60,000 nucleotides of DNA from Nymphaea colorata (lineage: Eukaryota; Streptophyta; Magnoliopsida; Nymphaeales; Nymphaeaceae). The DNA is taken from the NCBI RefSeq assembly GCF_008831285.2, contig NC_045142.1:2363001-2423000 (forward strand), read 5' to 3'. The position numbers and the translations under genes were made by a program. The notes beneath the pieces were generated by a model, which saw only the letters and a list, made by a program, of their open reading frames with translations, did not search any database and was not told the DNA's origin. Shown piece by piece: positions 26,161 to 39,200 of this stretch; the first letter of the stretch is position 1, and each line of letters opens with the position of its first letter.

Positions 26161-29100
26161 ACATACTTTCACTTGTTTTTTTAATTGTTTGTAGTAAAGT
26201 TTGAAGTGCATGCATTCTTCTATCTTCTTTTCATGTTGTATGGTTATAATTTTTTTGTGGTATCATTGATTAGCAATTCTTTTGGTACTGTCCAACTATG
26301 GGCTAGCTCTACATTTGTGACAATGTTAGAGAAGGTTTTAGTTACTGAAAGCAAATTTTTGGAACTTGTTGATTGTCCATCAAAGTTTAGGTTCTTTAAT
26401 CTGTCTATAGAATGTTTGGATGATATGCTTTTCAGCACAAGTTAAAAAAATGGTTCTCTGTTGGTTAAATGCACAAGGCTTGTGAAGGATATATCTAGTC
26501 TACTACTGGTCAGATTGCATTCCTTCTTGTTTCTTGTTCAACCATTATTCTTCTGAATCCATATATATCATTGTCTTTTTGTAGCTCTTGTTTAGTTGCT
26601 CTACGCTCTTCCATCTGAATGAGAGCTGAGTTAGATTCCTAAGCTTTTTGGGCCCAGAGGCTTTTGAATTTCTTGTCATTATTCTACAGATCAAGTTACG
26701 ACAAAAAGCCCCACAACTATGCCTTTTTTTGAAACACAATCATTTTACAGTACGTTCATCATTTAGTCCCACTTAGTCTTGCCATTGAAAGGTAAGACAT
26801 CAATTGCATTTTCAACTGAAACATGGGTTAGCAAAGCTAGTGGGGTTTGGTGGTTTTGTTAACCATTGTGGTATCTTTTCCTTGATACTTTAACCTATGA
26901 AAATGTTGGTTTAGGGCATTGTTCACTTTTGCTTTCACTTTTAGAAACACACCTATCTTTTGCATTGCTCAAACAAAAGTAATCTTTTCCCAACTAACCC
27001 TAGGCTATCACATAATCTGGTGTATTCATTGTGATAAAAGAAGTACAACACTAAAACAATTTGTAAGATCATTTGTTTGTCTCTGAACATTGGAAGTTAT
27101 ATGCAACCATATGCAATTTAGTTGATTTCTCTTTTCTAATCAGTGAGGTGTAACCTTGTTTAATAGTTTTCTTGTTAGCAATTCTAGAAAGTTGTAAGGG
27201 AAACTAATGTCTCTTTTTCCCTTTTCATGTTGATTTTTGAGAAGCAAAAAAAGTAACCTTCACTGATTTGATGATCACTTCGACAGAAAGTAGTCTTTAT
27301 GGACTTCATTATTAATATTGGGAAAACTTTAGGGTGTTTTTCTCAATATTGAAAAAATTTGGTACAATTTGAAAAATCTCCACCTTTTTGTGTTTTATTT
27401 TTTAAAATATATGGTCTGTCCCCTCCCTATAGACCTTCTGATTTAATATGCTTGAGTGGTAGTGAAAAGAATTATTACAACAGTGGGAAAACACAAAAGG
27501 GACTTAAATCTCCAAGTACAAACCCGATGAGACACTATTCATGCAGAACCTACACGTTCATGTCACGCGAGCATCTGCTCAGTTGATGTGTCTTCACGAT
27601 TGTTCTTGTTCTTCGATACGCAGCCAACCTCCTTATTGTTTAAAGGATGCGATTGGTCTGTGCCCCCTCTAAGATATCCATGTTGACCTTCTAGATGCTC
27701 ATCTGCCAGCCAACAAAAGCAGAATTCACTCAATGTATAGATTTCTTGAGGTTGAATATTAAGCTCGTCATGCAGGGCATTCTTATGTCTCAAGATGGTA
27801 TCATGTAGAGTTTTATTTGCTGTGAATTTTTTTTTTTTAAAGTAATGTTATGACTAGTAAGTTATTTAAGGGCTCCATCTCATGCAATTTTTTTTTTTTA
27901 TTATTATTATGACTAGTAAGTTACTATCTTCATGCAATTCTTGTATTATATTTATCTTTACAGTTCATTTTGTCGGCATTAACTCATGAATACTATTATT
28001 TTCGTTCAAGTTACGGTTTTGATTTTGAAACAGAAAAAAGACATTGTAGCCTATAATATGAGATGCTCGATAAAAAGGCCATCATAATCTGATTGTAGAA
28101 GCTATTTACGGGACAAATTATGTTCAACATAATATGTCCTGAAACCAGGGATGTAAGTGGGTTGGCTGATTCGATTGTTGAGCTCAAACTGGACCCATTT
28201 AGTTGGATCCGGTTAACTCCTAAAGGATTTGAACATGTACCTGAATCCAAATTTTGGTAAATGGCTTAGGATCAATTATAAAGCATTTACTTAATTTTAG
28301 AGCACATCTGAAGGTTGCAATCATTTTTCCTGAAACCGTGGTTTGGAGTTTCTAGAGCATTTTCTTTTCTTCTTAATTTTAAGTGATTTGATGCACACAT
28401 TCATGAGGCAGAGCGAGTAAATTTATGTTTCCCCTTTCATGGTTCCACTCACCCCACACATAAATTTCAGTGATATTTCCAAAATATATATTGTTCTATA
28501 TGATTGCTAGAAAAGTATTCAAAATGGGAATTTGAAAATATTTGTCAATTTTAATTCGTTTAAAATATTTTAAATTTATTCTATTCCTTTTAGAATTGTA
28601 TTAGTAACTTTAATCTTTATTACTGCTTTTGTAAGAAAAAATTTTGAAATTGATCTCTTCAATAAAATTTTCTATTAATTCTTGTGTTATTTTATTTTAT
28701 TTTTTTTTACTTTTATGACTTTCTTATCAACATTTGCATTGATTTTGTGTGACTTTTTTAAAAAAAATTACAAAAACGAATTTGAACTGATTTTATTAAA
28801 TATTTTGTGCACTTTCATGTCTTTATAGAACTAGGCAAAATTTTCCCAACATTATGTGGTCTTTGCAACTTGTACAAGTTTTCTTCAATCTTTTAGAAAT
28901 GTCTTAAACTTTTGCAAGTTCTTTTACAGTTTCACACTTTTTGATGAAAGCTAATACATATTTTTGTCTTTTATCAGAAAATTCAGGTAAATTCATTACA
29001 TAGTTTTTTGAAACTCCCCTACTTATTTTTGAACTCGTGAAAGGTAATGCATTTTTGTTCAGACTTTCATGACGTTCTTACCAATAGTTACAAACTTTTT

Positions 29101-30860
29101 TTAAATTTATCTCATTATTGAAAAATTTTGTTTGGATTTCAGTCTACATCTTTGACATTTTAAGCCAAGGATTCTATATTATCTTAGATGAATTTGCATA
29201 TTTTTCTAAGCACTTGATGTTAGGCATTGGGTATAAGATTGGATCGGATCCCCAAGAGACTGATCTAGTAGTGCTTATATATATGGTCGAATCATCATGA
29301 ATATTGAGTGTTTGGCCCTCTGGCGAGGGAGAACCCTAATCGGGGATTAGGGGTGAGTGTGTGTGCGTTACTGGGTTTCTCTTGGAAAGGGGCAACCCTT
29401 GTTAGCGATGGGTAACACTTGGTCTTTTAATCTTTTGTAGATTGTTACTTAACTTTCTATTTTATTTATTTTTTTAACGTTCCTCAATAAAAGTAATTTC
29501 TTTTCACTGGTTGTTTCATGTCTTTGATAAAATACTGGAATTTTTTTTCTCAAATCTTTAGTTTGAATTTGTATGTCTTGCCAAAAGTTATAGATTTTGA
29601 AGGTTGATCTTTTAGTTATTTATTATAAAAGTAGCAAAAACTCTTGTAGACTCTTGTGCATATTTATGTGCTCAAGAAAACAATTGGATGCGTGAATGAT
29701 TCTGTAGACATGAAATTGGAAACGACATGAGCACGTTCTTGTATTACTTTGTTATCATGTATTAAAACATACTTTCTATTTAATGTAATGTCAACAGCTT
29801 TTTTGCTAGAGTTTTTAATTATTTCCTTCTTTCTGAATAGTGATAAATATTTTTCAGCTTCTTCTTGTTTCTCACATTTAGTGTCATATTGGACTCTTTG
29901 TGACCATGTTATCAACACACTCTTTTCTCATTAGTTCCTTTGTCTCTTATGCTCAAATATGTGCATGAGTGTTGGTTTTAGTTCAGTCCTATGGAACTTT
30001 CCTTCTGCTGTTGAGTTTTATGAACACATGTATCTTCACCAAATTGTCTATGTTTTCTAAGGCAATGTCATTTTCATCAATCTTCCTATGCTCTAGATTA
30101 GAATACATATGTTTTGGTTCACTATTCTGGGGGATAACTCGGTAATGCCTATTGCGCAAAAATGAAACGTTGATATCTTGACAATATATAAATTTGTATT
30201 GACAAAATGGGAATTTAGATTAATGTACGAGAGAAGGAAAAAAAGGTTAAAAACCGTGACAGCTAAAGTTACTAAAATCTCCTCTATAAACAGGAAGTTT
30301 TGGACTCCGAAACTCTGCTTTTACAAATATTAGGGGTGCTAGGAAAGCTCAACAGGAGGGCTCTAGTTCTAAGAAATTCAGGACTCACTCATTGGTTTAT
30401 CTTTTGCTTTTTGTTTGACATATTTGGTTGCTTTGTCTTGGCCATTGTTTTTGGGTCATACAAGGCTCCTTACTTATTATGAAGCTGTCCTTCGGTAAGT
30501 ACAGTTCCTATTATTTTATCTCCTTTTCTATTTGTTATCACATTTCGCTTTTCTTAATTTTTCCTTGTCATTGTTTTCTTTCTTCAGCAGATGTTTTATA
30601 ATTATATCCTGTCTTTTTGTTTCCCAGCATTTAACTTTGAACTTACCCTTGTTATGTGGATCCAAGATTGTGTGCAACATCCCTGCTGCAGGACCTGTTA
30701 TATTTAAGCATCAACGTCAGTAGTTCCATCCTTTGCTACACCTTCCACCTCAATTTTTTTTTTAAATTTATACGTTAATTTTAGAATATACTTGTTTTAT
30801 ATAAAAATTTTATAAAATGATATTTCAGCCCTAGTCATCTTGTTGTGCTTAGCCTTTGCA
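26161..30860. other. AT-rich intergenic DNA, no gene supported
   Basis: About 4.7 kb with no recognisable coding region. Short open frames occur (for example 26,185-26,445 plus, 27,563-27,793 minus and 29,664-29,918 minus), but none matches a family I know and several overlap on both strands. T-rich and A-rich runs are frequent at 27,820-27,900 and 28,450-28,800. The segment 28,450-29,660 is strongly AT-rich and resembles decayed transposon or scaffold-type DNA. I see no terminal repeats that would define an element. Confidence 0.6.
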
Positions 30861-31241
30861 GTGGTCACAATCTGTGCGGCCGGTACAACCTTTACCTTCA
30901 TCATGGTCGGCACGTACCAGTTCGACCAGAGCAGGGGCCAAAAAGTGTTTGTTAACTAGTTCTTTTTTACGACTACATGATACTCGACAAGTTCATTGTG
31001 ATCGTACGTTTTGGACACCAATGTGGGCTGGGGCTGGGAGTACAGCACCTGTACGATGCTCAACGCCATCAGCTTCGCCCTGTTTGTCGTAGGCAAATGG
31101 CGCTACCGGGACGTGAGAGCATGGGTTAGTTTTTTGGTTAGTTTGGCTCACTCACAAGCCAAAGGAAGAGCTGTTCAAGAGTGAGTAAGACTAATACCGT
31201 GGAGTTGTTGCACAAGAAAAACCTTTAGTGCCGAGTTTCAG
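30861..31241 (+). pseudogene. NPF2-like transporter pseudogene, middle exon
   Basis: This is a relic of a proton-coupled transporter of the NRT1/PTR (NPF) family. One frame starting at 30,861 reads AGTTFTFIMVGTYQFDQ, then QKVFVN, stop, FFFT. Further on come NVGWGW and LNAISFALFVVGKWRYR. These match the NPF region normally reading F-x-x-x-x-M-G-A-x-Q-[FY]-D, F-F-N-W-[FY]-F-F-T, then D-N-V-[SG]-W-[GA]-W-G and the next membrane helix. The conserved tryptophan after FVN is TAG, and two more in-frame TGA codons follow, but no frameshift is needed. The left edge is a plausible acceptor (TTTGCAG/TG). The right edge AGTTTCAG/GTATAA is a plausible donor. The AGT-TTC-AG ending joins in phase to the fragment at 32,593 to give SFR-F, as in NPF2 members. 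Transport function is certainly lost. Confidence 0.85.
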
Positions 31242-32592
31242 GTATAATTTGATCAGTGATTTGCCAATTTAATTTGAACTATAGGCGTGCTATGAGAGTT
31301 TGACTCCCATTACAAGATGCCATGGCATGCAATTTAGCTTTCCCTCACTAGTTGTGTCATTGTCCTTAGGAGCGGAGTGAAGGGGGGGGGTTGATGTTGT
31401 CAATAAGTATGCTGAGATTTTTAATGGGGCACATAGGAGAATGGTTTTCCACATCAAGGGTTTTTTCTTTTGGCTTCTTTTACCTTTTATATTTTTGTTG
31501 TTTTCCATTGTTTATATGACCTCAACCCAATCAGCCATATACATTTTAAGGGTTTGTTTAGGGAGAGTGAGTTGCATGCATCTGTCGGTGCACGTAACAT
31601 ATATACACCAAAAAAGAGGGGGAATTGAGACGTTTTGGAAATTATTTAAAAAGAGATGTTCTTTTTAATCTCTTAATTTTTTAAAGTTTAAAAAAAAAAA
31701 ACTCTTTTTTATTAATCAGTGGTGTTTTTCATTAACCATACTGGCGCATGAAAATTTCACGCACCAGTGGAATTTACATAACCGGCTTTGCAATCGAGCG
31801 AAACCATCAAAGGAAGCAAGTGGAGTCAAAGGAAGCAAGTGGAGGGAATAGCCATACCAAATGGCTTTGTCTTGCGGATGTTTTTATATGTGGTGGTTAT
31901 AGATATAGATATTGTTAACGGCTTTTAAACACCAAATTTTTTTTGAGTATTTTTTAACTGAAAATTAGAGAAAATGATGAAAAAAACCTAAAAATTAGGA
32001 AAAGGTAATATAAATAGAAACTAACAAAAAACATAAAAATAATTTCATAAAATGATAAAAATGATCTTTTAGTAATGACAAAAATGAAAACAGATAATTT
32101 AACTTAAAATTTAAATTTTAAATAAATATAGTATAAAATATTAAAAACAAAAAAAAAATGAAGAAAATTCGTTTGGAATGTATTAAAAGATGAAAAAAGC
32201 AGTTTTTTTTCATTTTCGTTGTTTTTAATGTTTTTGTTGGGTCGTTTTAGAAAAAGACCGGCATTTATGATTGGAAATACCAAGGATGGCAACAATTTTT
32301 TCTGCTGTATGGATAAGAGGATGAATGGCAGCCATGCCCGTCTTCCATGACTTATAATCAACAGATACCATTCGATCTTATCCCAAATAAACTAATGAAC
32401 CTTTAGATCAGGATTTGGTTAAGTTCAAAATGAAACTTGGCCAAAATCCTTCTCTACGTGACCGGAATCATGATTTCTTGTTTCCCCAAATTTGCAATTC
32501 ACGAACTTGGGCTTCCCCATTTGCAGGCCCCCTGTAACTAGACTGAGAAGTTTATTGTTTGGCTCAACATATTTCTTTTATGTTTCATACAG
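31242..32592 (+). other. Presumed intron of the NPF2-like pseudogene
   Basis: AT-rich sequence lies between a GT donor at 31,242 and an AG acceptor at 32,591-32,592 (TTTCATACAG). It contains a perfect 19-bp tandem duplication at 31,807-31,844 (TCAAAGGAAGCAAGTGGAG twice), an eight-base-plus G run near 31,382 and long A/T tracts. No other gene is visible. Its length, about 1.35 kb, may include insertions gained after inactivation. Confidence 0.55.
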
Positions 32593-32770
32593 ATTCATCA
32601 ACAAAGCAGCTCTGGTAACAAACGGGTGGCTCAATTGCCAAGCCGTGAAGACTGTTGAAGAGGTTGAGGATCTCAATACTTACTCAAGCTGCTTCCTCTA
32701 TGATCTGTCTACCCTGGGGTCTATATGGTCATCAGCTACTAAAATTAAAACAGTGAGGGCTCTTTCCTCA
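32593..32770 (+). pseudogene. NPF2-like transporter pseudogene, following exon
   Basis: Directly after CATACAG the frame reads (R)FINKAALVTNGWLN and then KTVEEVEDLN. NPF proteins have R-F-[LI]-[DN]-[KR]-A-A-[LI] at the start of this exon, followed by a T-V-x-Q-V-E-[DE]-L-K block. The two blocks are present in order and at a reduced spacing, and the helix that should come next is not convincing, so the downstream limit is approximate. Together with the exon at 30,861 this is a partly decayed copy of one gene. The 5' exons and the C-terminal half were not found nearby. Confidence 0.75.
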
Positions 32771-35268
32771 AATCTTAAATCTTTGTATTGTTTTGAATTT
32801 TTTGTATGAAAAGAAAAAAAATTAAAAAGAATCTAAAAATTTGGCAGCAATAAATTAAATGCCCAAGTTTTTTGTGGTCAATTAGGAGTTTGACATTAAG
32901 AACATTGTGTTAGTGCTTCATGAATATGTTTTAAAATTGAAGTTCTTGTGTTATATGAATCTACTCTAATTTTAGTGCAAATTAATGGAGCACTCACACG
33001 GTATTCCTAATGTCTAACAACAATTACATTAATATCAGAAGCCTTCTTTGAAATTTCATATGATATGGTGAGCATTATTCTAAAACCCACATTTTGACTG
33101 TTCAAAATGTATTCTTTTTCTTTATGTGCAAGAATTTACCTTTTTTTTGTTAACAGGTGAGGTTCACAGAACATGCTTCAAGATAGAGCGCACTGGGACA
33201 TGAAGTGACTCCTCCAACATTCGAACATGAGTCTTTAGAAGAGGTGGACCTCTATGCCGGATCAGTATGCTTTTCCTTTAAGCAGGAATGGTTTCCTTAG
33301 CTCCACAACTATTTATCGTTGATGAGTGAAATCATTTGTTGTGAACCTCATGGGCCATGAACAGGGTAAGGGGCATGCGGAGTGATATGGGTAATGTGGT
33401 TAAATGTGATGTAGAGAAGCAAAGTGTTAGCCCTGTGAAGCGAGGCAGAGCGCTCTAAGGTAAAGCGAAGAAGCTTAAGCTTTAAGACAAAAAATCATTA
33501 AATATATAATATCTATAAAAATAACATTAAAATTAAGAGCAACAATGTAAGTAAAAAACAATGTGAGAAAACTTGCTTGCTCATGTTATCAATCAGAAAA
33601 TGATATTGAAAAATGACAAATGACTCAAAATTTTTTGGCTGCTCACAACATATAACTATCAACATGATCTGCTTACATCCAAGAAAAAGAGAGAGATCAA
33701 ATTACTGTTTGGTCAATCAAAATCAGATTTTAGATGTTTCCATATCAAACTCACTCTGAACCAGTGCCACAAAAGTTGGTTTCAATCAATGAACAGAAAT
33801 GGAGGTTAAAAAAAAAAAATCCAACTGACTGGTTTCAAACCAAAAAACTTAAAAAAAAAAATTAAGAAGCTTAAAGCCTATTGCAGCACATAAATCAGAG
33901 GGACCAAACTAGCAAAGCTAGAACGTGCATACATGAACATCATCAGCTAGGACTTAAATGAACTCAATGGGGACCGAGCGCGAGCGCAACTCCCGACCAT
34001 GTCTACTGCCAGAGTGAGCCCACTTGCACCACTGGCTCTGAGAGTTGAAGTAATTGCTCAACATGATCACCTTAATACCTGACTGACTCAGTCTTTTTTT
34101 TTTAGTTAGTGACCTAAACAGGTAGAATACGTATGGAATTGGATACCAAATTGAGATAATTAAATCTGATTTCTAATGCGTTTGGATGATCTGGATCGGA
34201 AACATTATGATCTGATTTGCTTGGTCTTGGGTTTTTAAGGCGCACCTAAGTGGTAAAAGGAACTCCTTTTCTTTTGGGTCGTACCATCATTTGCTAAAGC
34301 TGCACCTGTTTGAGAGCTCGCATGTTGTTTCAATTTGGGATGTCAACAGTTCTGATTCGAGTTAGATGTACTCTGAACTATACCTACTTTTTCAGATATT
34401 TAAATATTAGAATTCAAATTCAGATTCAAATTCGAACGAATAAAAGCATCTAATTCCAAATCTAAAGTCACAATCCATAGATGATCCAAATCTGGTTTTT
34501 AACTCAACATCTGAATCTGAATCCGACTTTTAAATCAAAACCAATTTGACTTTCAAAATGAATGGACATTAAATATAGAATGTAAATTTAGTTGACATTA
34601 AACCTAGCACACATCCGAATATGATATCTATTTAGATCTGAATCCACTTGGATGCCATTTCATAAATCTGAATCCAACCAGATTTCTCAATCAGGATGTT
34701 AATTTTTTTTCACATTCAAGTTTTAATTCTAAAGCAGTCCAATGGGATATGGGATCCAAATCAAATTTATTTACATCCTTTGATTCAATCAACCAGAAGG
34801 TAGAGAAGGAGTACCAACTCTGGTATAAGTCATTTTCTTGTACAAAAAATAAGTTGCTACCTTAAAAGTTACAAGGCTTTATTCATTTATTTAACAATTC
34901 ATGCTTGTTCAATGGCGCCCAAGTGGTTGATGTTCAATGAACTGAATAATAATCTTAATCAAAGGTCCCTTTGCCGATGACAACATGTCCAAGATACATA
35001 AAACTTTGAGAAAGCTCTTGTTCTTCTTCTTCTTTCTTCTAGATGGTAGGGTGTAGGATGTCTCTAGACATCCTCTACCTTGTTTGACTGGAAATCAATC
35101 ATATGGTCAAAAGTGAACAGTAGTCTAAATGTTGAACACCTATCACTGCCAGACATGCACTACTCACCAGAGGCGGTAAATCAACGACTTTCATTGATGC
35201 TGCAAAAGGACAACATCCGTGATGATGTCAATAGTGATATCATGAGAGGCACGCCATGAATCCTTGGC
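32771..35268. other. Intergenic, no gene supported
   Basis: AT-rich DNA without a recognisable coding region. The segment about 34,330-34,760 is built from repeated variants of AATCTGAATCC, CAAATTCAGA and AAATCCGA on one strand. It looks like a degenerate, internally repetitive transposon-derived sequence. No clear terminal inverted repeats or target duplications were found. Confidence 0.5.
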
Positions 35269-35275
35269 TTCAACC

Positions 35276-35535
35276 CTTTTGAGTTGTACTTAGAGTCTAT
35301 GCATGTTCTTGATTCTTGTTCTTCTATTATTATTGTTCTAGATTCTTGTTTTTATATTATTATCACTTTAGTTGGATGATTATGAGAAAGTATTTGCCGT
35401 GAATCTGCTCATCCTTTTGAGTTGTACTTAGAGTCGGTGCATGTTCTTGATTCCTGTTCTTCTATTATTACTGTTTTAGATTCTTGTTTTTATATTATTA
35501 TAATTTTAGTAGGATGAGTATGAAAAAGTATTTTA
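35276..35535 (+). repeat. Direct repeat, two copies offset by 138 bp
   Basis: The block CTTTTGAGTTGTACTTAGAG and its following ~100 bp (ATGTTCTTGATTC, then GATTCTTGTTTTTATATTAT, then TATGAGAAAGTATTT) occur at 35,276-35,397 and again at 35,414-35,535. Only scattered substitutions separate them. This is a local tandem duplication just upstream of the OST48 fragment. No terminal repeats were seen, so it is probably replication slippage or unequal exchange rather than an element. Confidence 0.8.
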
Positions 35536-35868
35536 TCCTGCTACTCCTTACCTTTAGTTTGCTTTCGTACCTTAGAGTGATGCTTTCCCGATTCTCATGT
35601 CCTGCTCTGACCAGTTGCCTGCTCCGGCCACTCGCCCTCTCACTCTACGAGGTATGCACCACTCGCCTTCTCACCTGTCTACCTTGCTCTTCCTTTTTCT
35701 TCTTTCCTTTTCTCAGTTGCGTCTTGCTTTGTGTTGCCGCGAGGTCCTCACGCAGCCGCTGCCATCTCTCTTGCCTTCTCACCCTCCTGCTCCGGCCACT
35801 CGCCTTGTTTATACAGCTATTAATAAGATTCGATTCTTTTGGTTGTCGATTGCTTCTTCCTTGAATAG

Positions 35869-36143
35869 GATTAGGCGGATCCTTGGATGTGGCCGCTGTT
35901 CTGGACTTCGTTGATTCCGGTCATGATCTAATACTTGCTGCGGATGTTGGAGCCTCTGATCTGATTCGTGATATTGCAACTGAATGTGGGGCAGATTTTG
36001 ATGAGGTGAATAATTATGTCTTTCTCTTCCTCCAGTGGTCTCAGAAGTTCAGGGTTGTTTGTGAAATTTGTTACTTGAATGGATTTTTGTTTGGTTATAG
36101 GATCCTTCTGCCGTTGTCATTGACCATACCGGTTATGAAAAAC
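35869..36143 (+). pseudogene. OST48 (oligosaccharyltransferase 48 kDa subunit) gene fragment
   Basis: Two exon pieces match the plant OST48/DDOST protein, a subunit of the ER complex that transfers N-glycans to asparagine. Exon piece 35,869-36,005 encodes [36 protein letters not shown] and TECGADFDE. It ends at a canonical donor, GAG/GTGAAT. The intron is 36,006-36,100. Exon piece 36,101-36,143 begins after GGTTATAG and encodes [13 protein letters not shown], then a stop at TAA. Both splice sites and the reading frame are preserved, so this is a genomic-DNA copy and not a processed (retro) copy. The protein normally has over 400 residues; only about 60 are here. The neighbours are not OST48 exons, so I call it a displaced fragment. 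It could be transcribed but cannot make the enzyme subunit. Confidence 0.88.
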
Positions 36144-36280
36144 TTTAACCCCTCAATACATTGTAAACAACCAAGAAGTTTTTGGCTGAGGGGCACTAGT
36201 TCAAAAAACTTTAACCCTTCAATACATAGTAAAATGACTGTGGGACACCACATTTGAATAATTGGCCCTCAATACATAAA
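36138..36280 (+). repeat. Short direct repeats at the end of the OST48 fragment
   Basis: A motif of about 30 bp, AAAAACTTTAACCC followed by TCAATACAT, occurs at 36,138-36,167 and 36,203-36,233. A shorter copy (CCCTCAATACATAAA) lies at 36,264-36,280. The first copy begins exactly where OST48 homology ends, so it may mark the junction of the captured fragment. Confidence 0.65.
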
Positions 36281-39200
36281 CAAGCAAATGATTAGGGTTA
36301 ATCAATATGAAAACAAATAGATTTTGTGGTCACATGTGACTCTGCTCCTGATAAGAACTTTATTAGTGGGTTTCGGATTATGAGGATGAGTTGAGGACGG
36401 TTGCTAGTCATTTTGGATGGTACCATGGCAGATTCCCAACTAAGTATCTCAGTTCAAGTGAATGACATGTTAGAAATGATATCCGATAAGACTTTTCTGG
36501 ATCAAGTCGTACCCTTTGCAATTCCTCGCTCCATCTACGTCTTAATTCAATCAATTTTATCAAAATTTGTGCTAAATTTCCTTGTTGAGGGGTGGGGCAG
36601 ACCGGTGATGTAACCAGATAACGGCAATAATCATTTAACCGTTCCTCCTATCATCTAAGAACTCTCTGTTCACTGCTACAGATCTAGTTAAGAGTATGTC
36701 TGCCCAACAGCAGAGGAGTGGGGACTAGAAGAGTATTAGATGTGAACAAAACGTGTCTGGCATGGGAATGGACCAAGTTCATGTTCTGGCTTTAAGGAGA
36801 GGCCATTGACCTTAGGAACTGGGTCCTACTGGATGTTGGTGTTGCTGAGCTCGTTTTAAGCACTGTAAACAACTTGGTCCATTCCTAGAGCTCGTCATGT
36901 CAATTCAATTCATATTCAAGACAAGTTTAGATCTGAGTTCAGATCTAGAAGATCTCTCTGATTAAAAAAAAAAGTTAGCCAAATTGCCGTATCAGCCGCT
37001 GGTGAAGGTCCTCCACTCAGATTCGCAAAGCAGGACAGACGCCCGGGAGAGGGCAGAGAGAACCAGAAGGCAAACGGAGGGTTGGAAAAAAAGCAGATGT
37101 ATTCCCTTATAAACGCAGCAAGGTTTTGGAGACGCGGACGCGAAAGTTTCATCAATTACCGTTCGTCTGCATCAGTGGTCAAGTCAACTAGTCGAACCTG
37201 ATGCCGTTGCCACCACCAAAATTGATCGAGTCTATTCAGTCATCTAATACAAGCGCACAATTCAATATAAAAAAAAAAAAACCCCATATCCAAACTGAGA
37301 TTGAATTTGGAGCCGCCCAAATTGACCAATTTTCAGATCTTGGATTCTTCCAACGGATCCCATCGAACTTCTAATAAGAAATTGGCTGGCGGTTTTTTTT
37401 TTTTTTTTACTGTTAATAAATTTAAGGATTGAGTTAATAACATTCGAGACATAAGAATATGACCAAAGCTGGTTTTCTTAAATAAATATTTTAAAAATAT
37501 GTGAGGATTTGGATTCAGGTCCGGATAGAATTTGTGGATCATGGTAATTTCCAATCAAAAAATGAAGCCGCGTCAGCAAGGGGTAAAAAGTAAAACAACT
37601 CTACCGACAGCCATCCCTGGATCGTCCAAGTGTATTATTACTCAAATCACATTTGTGTGTCTCTTGGATCTCACTCAGAATGGACTTGCAAGATCCAAAA
37701 CAATACCTAGTCATGACTCATTCTCTTGGTATCAGACCCGAGATCCTCGTTTTGGAGCAGGCCTAAATTTTGCAGTGCAGTAACGGAACTAGATAACCGT
37801 CTCTTGCACATCCAGATCCAGACCCGAACACATATTAATATCAGGGAAGGGGGCTCCATATCCAACCAAGAGGGGAAAGGGATACCCTCGTCAATTTTAG
37901 AAATGAGAGAGGAAGTCATGGTCATTCTTGCTTTTGCTTTCCTCTTCTTGTTTCCTTCTTTTCGCTTCTTTGGTAGATCCCCATCCCAATCTCTTTGTGT
38001 GCTCTTCCAATCGGCCTAACAGAGCCCTAGAATTTTAATCCATGTTCTAAGAGATCTCATTTCGGTCTCTTCATCATTCAATCGGCTGTTTACCGTTCTG
38101 AACAAAGTATTCCTATGCAATTTTGAGGTACTTTTCACCAACCTATGCTTTGATTTGTTTGTGTTTTTGCAAAGGCGGTTTGTAATATAGTGTTCACAGG
38201 CACCACATTATTCAAATTTTACTTACCTGAATTCGACAGATATGTCTCTGATATCAATGATGGAATTTTAGCAGCGGAACAATACCTATGATCAGCCTTT
38301 CGTCTGCGCAGCAAATCACTAGTGGCTCCCCAAAATAAGCATAAAGAGGCAACACTTGTAAGAGATAGAGAAGAAGAGGAGGAAGCAGAAGAAATAAAGA
38401 TTTAGGATTTGCTTTTAGGAGGCACAGGCTTAACGCTAAGCAAAGGATAAGCTAGGCTTTTATAGACTGCCTCCTAGGGTTTCCCAATGCCCAGCAACGG
38501 ACGGTTACGGCCAAAGAGAATAATTTTCTTAATTAATGAATAGTTTTCTTCACCTGCACCTTGCGACATAGCATAAAGCAAATTCTTCTGCTTTAGGTTT
38601 TTGTAGCTGGTTGCTTTTTTTTTTATGAATTTTGTATACTAAACCTCTCCCAGAAATATGGCAAAGTAAGGAACATTCTCTTCACCTTACGTCCTTCTCA
38701 CTTCTTTAGTTGGCCCATAGACATTAGATTCTGTCTTTGCATTGCAGACCATGTTTGATTAGGCCTTCTGTTGACCTACTGAATAATAGATTTATTTTTT
38801 GAACATTAATAAATTTATTTTTTAACATACCTATTTGGGTATGTTAATTGATCCAATATTTTTTGAAGACGGATGCTTATAATCTCCTACACCTGGGAGA
38901 CTACCTAAACATATCTTAGGATCTTGAGTGTTTAGGACAGATGCCCTAAAACCAGGTAAAAAGCAGAAATAAATCAAACGTAAACAATAAAAATTAAAAA
39001 AAACATTAAGATATAGGCAAAAAAGATTGCAAGCTGATTTAATATTTTACCAAATAAGAAATAAACAATTACACAAGCAAAAATAAATAGAGCAAGGAAA
39101 GAAAAGAAAATGAAGAAAGGAACAAGAGATAGGAAAATACCTAATACCTTTCGGGAACAAAAAACCAGATGTAAACCTTTAAAGCTTAGCCTAAAACAGA

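Noticed and set aside
26185-26445. 86-codon frame right after the satellite
   Set aside because: It starts with TTG, overlaps an open frame on the other strand, and matches no family I know.
28450-29660. Possible LTR retrotransposon remnant
   Set aside because: No paired long terminal repeats, primer-binding site or gag/pol frames were found; it is only AT-rich.
35484-35864. 126-codon Leu/Ser-rich frame upstream of the OST48 fragment
   Set aside because: The region is CT-rich with a repeated TGCTCCGGCCACTCGCC word; the leucine/serine richness reflects base composition.
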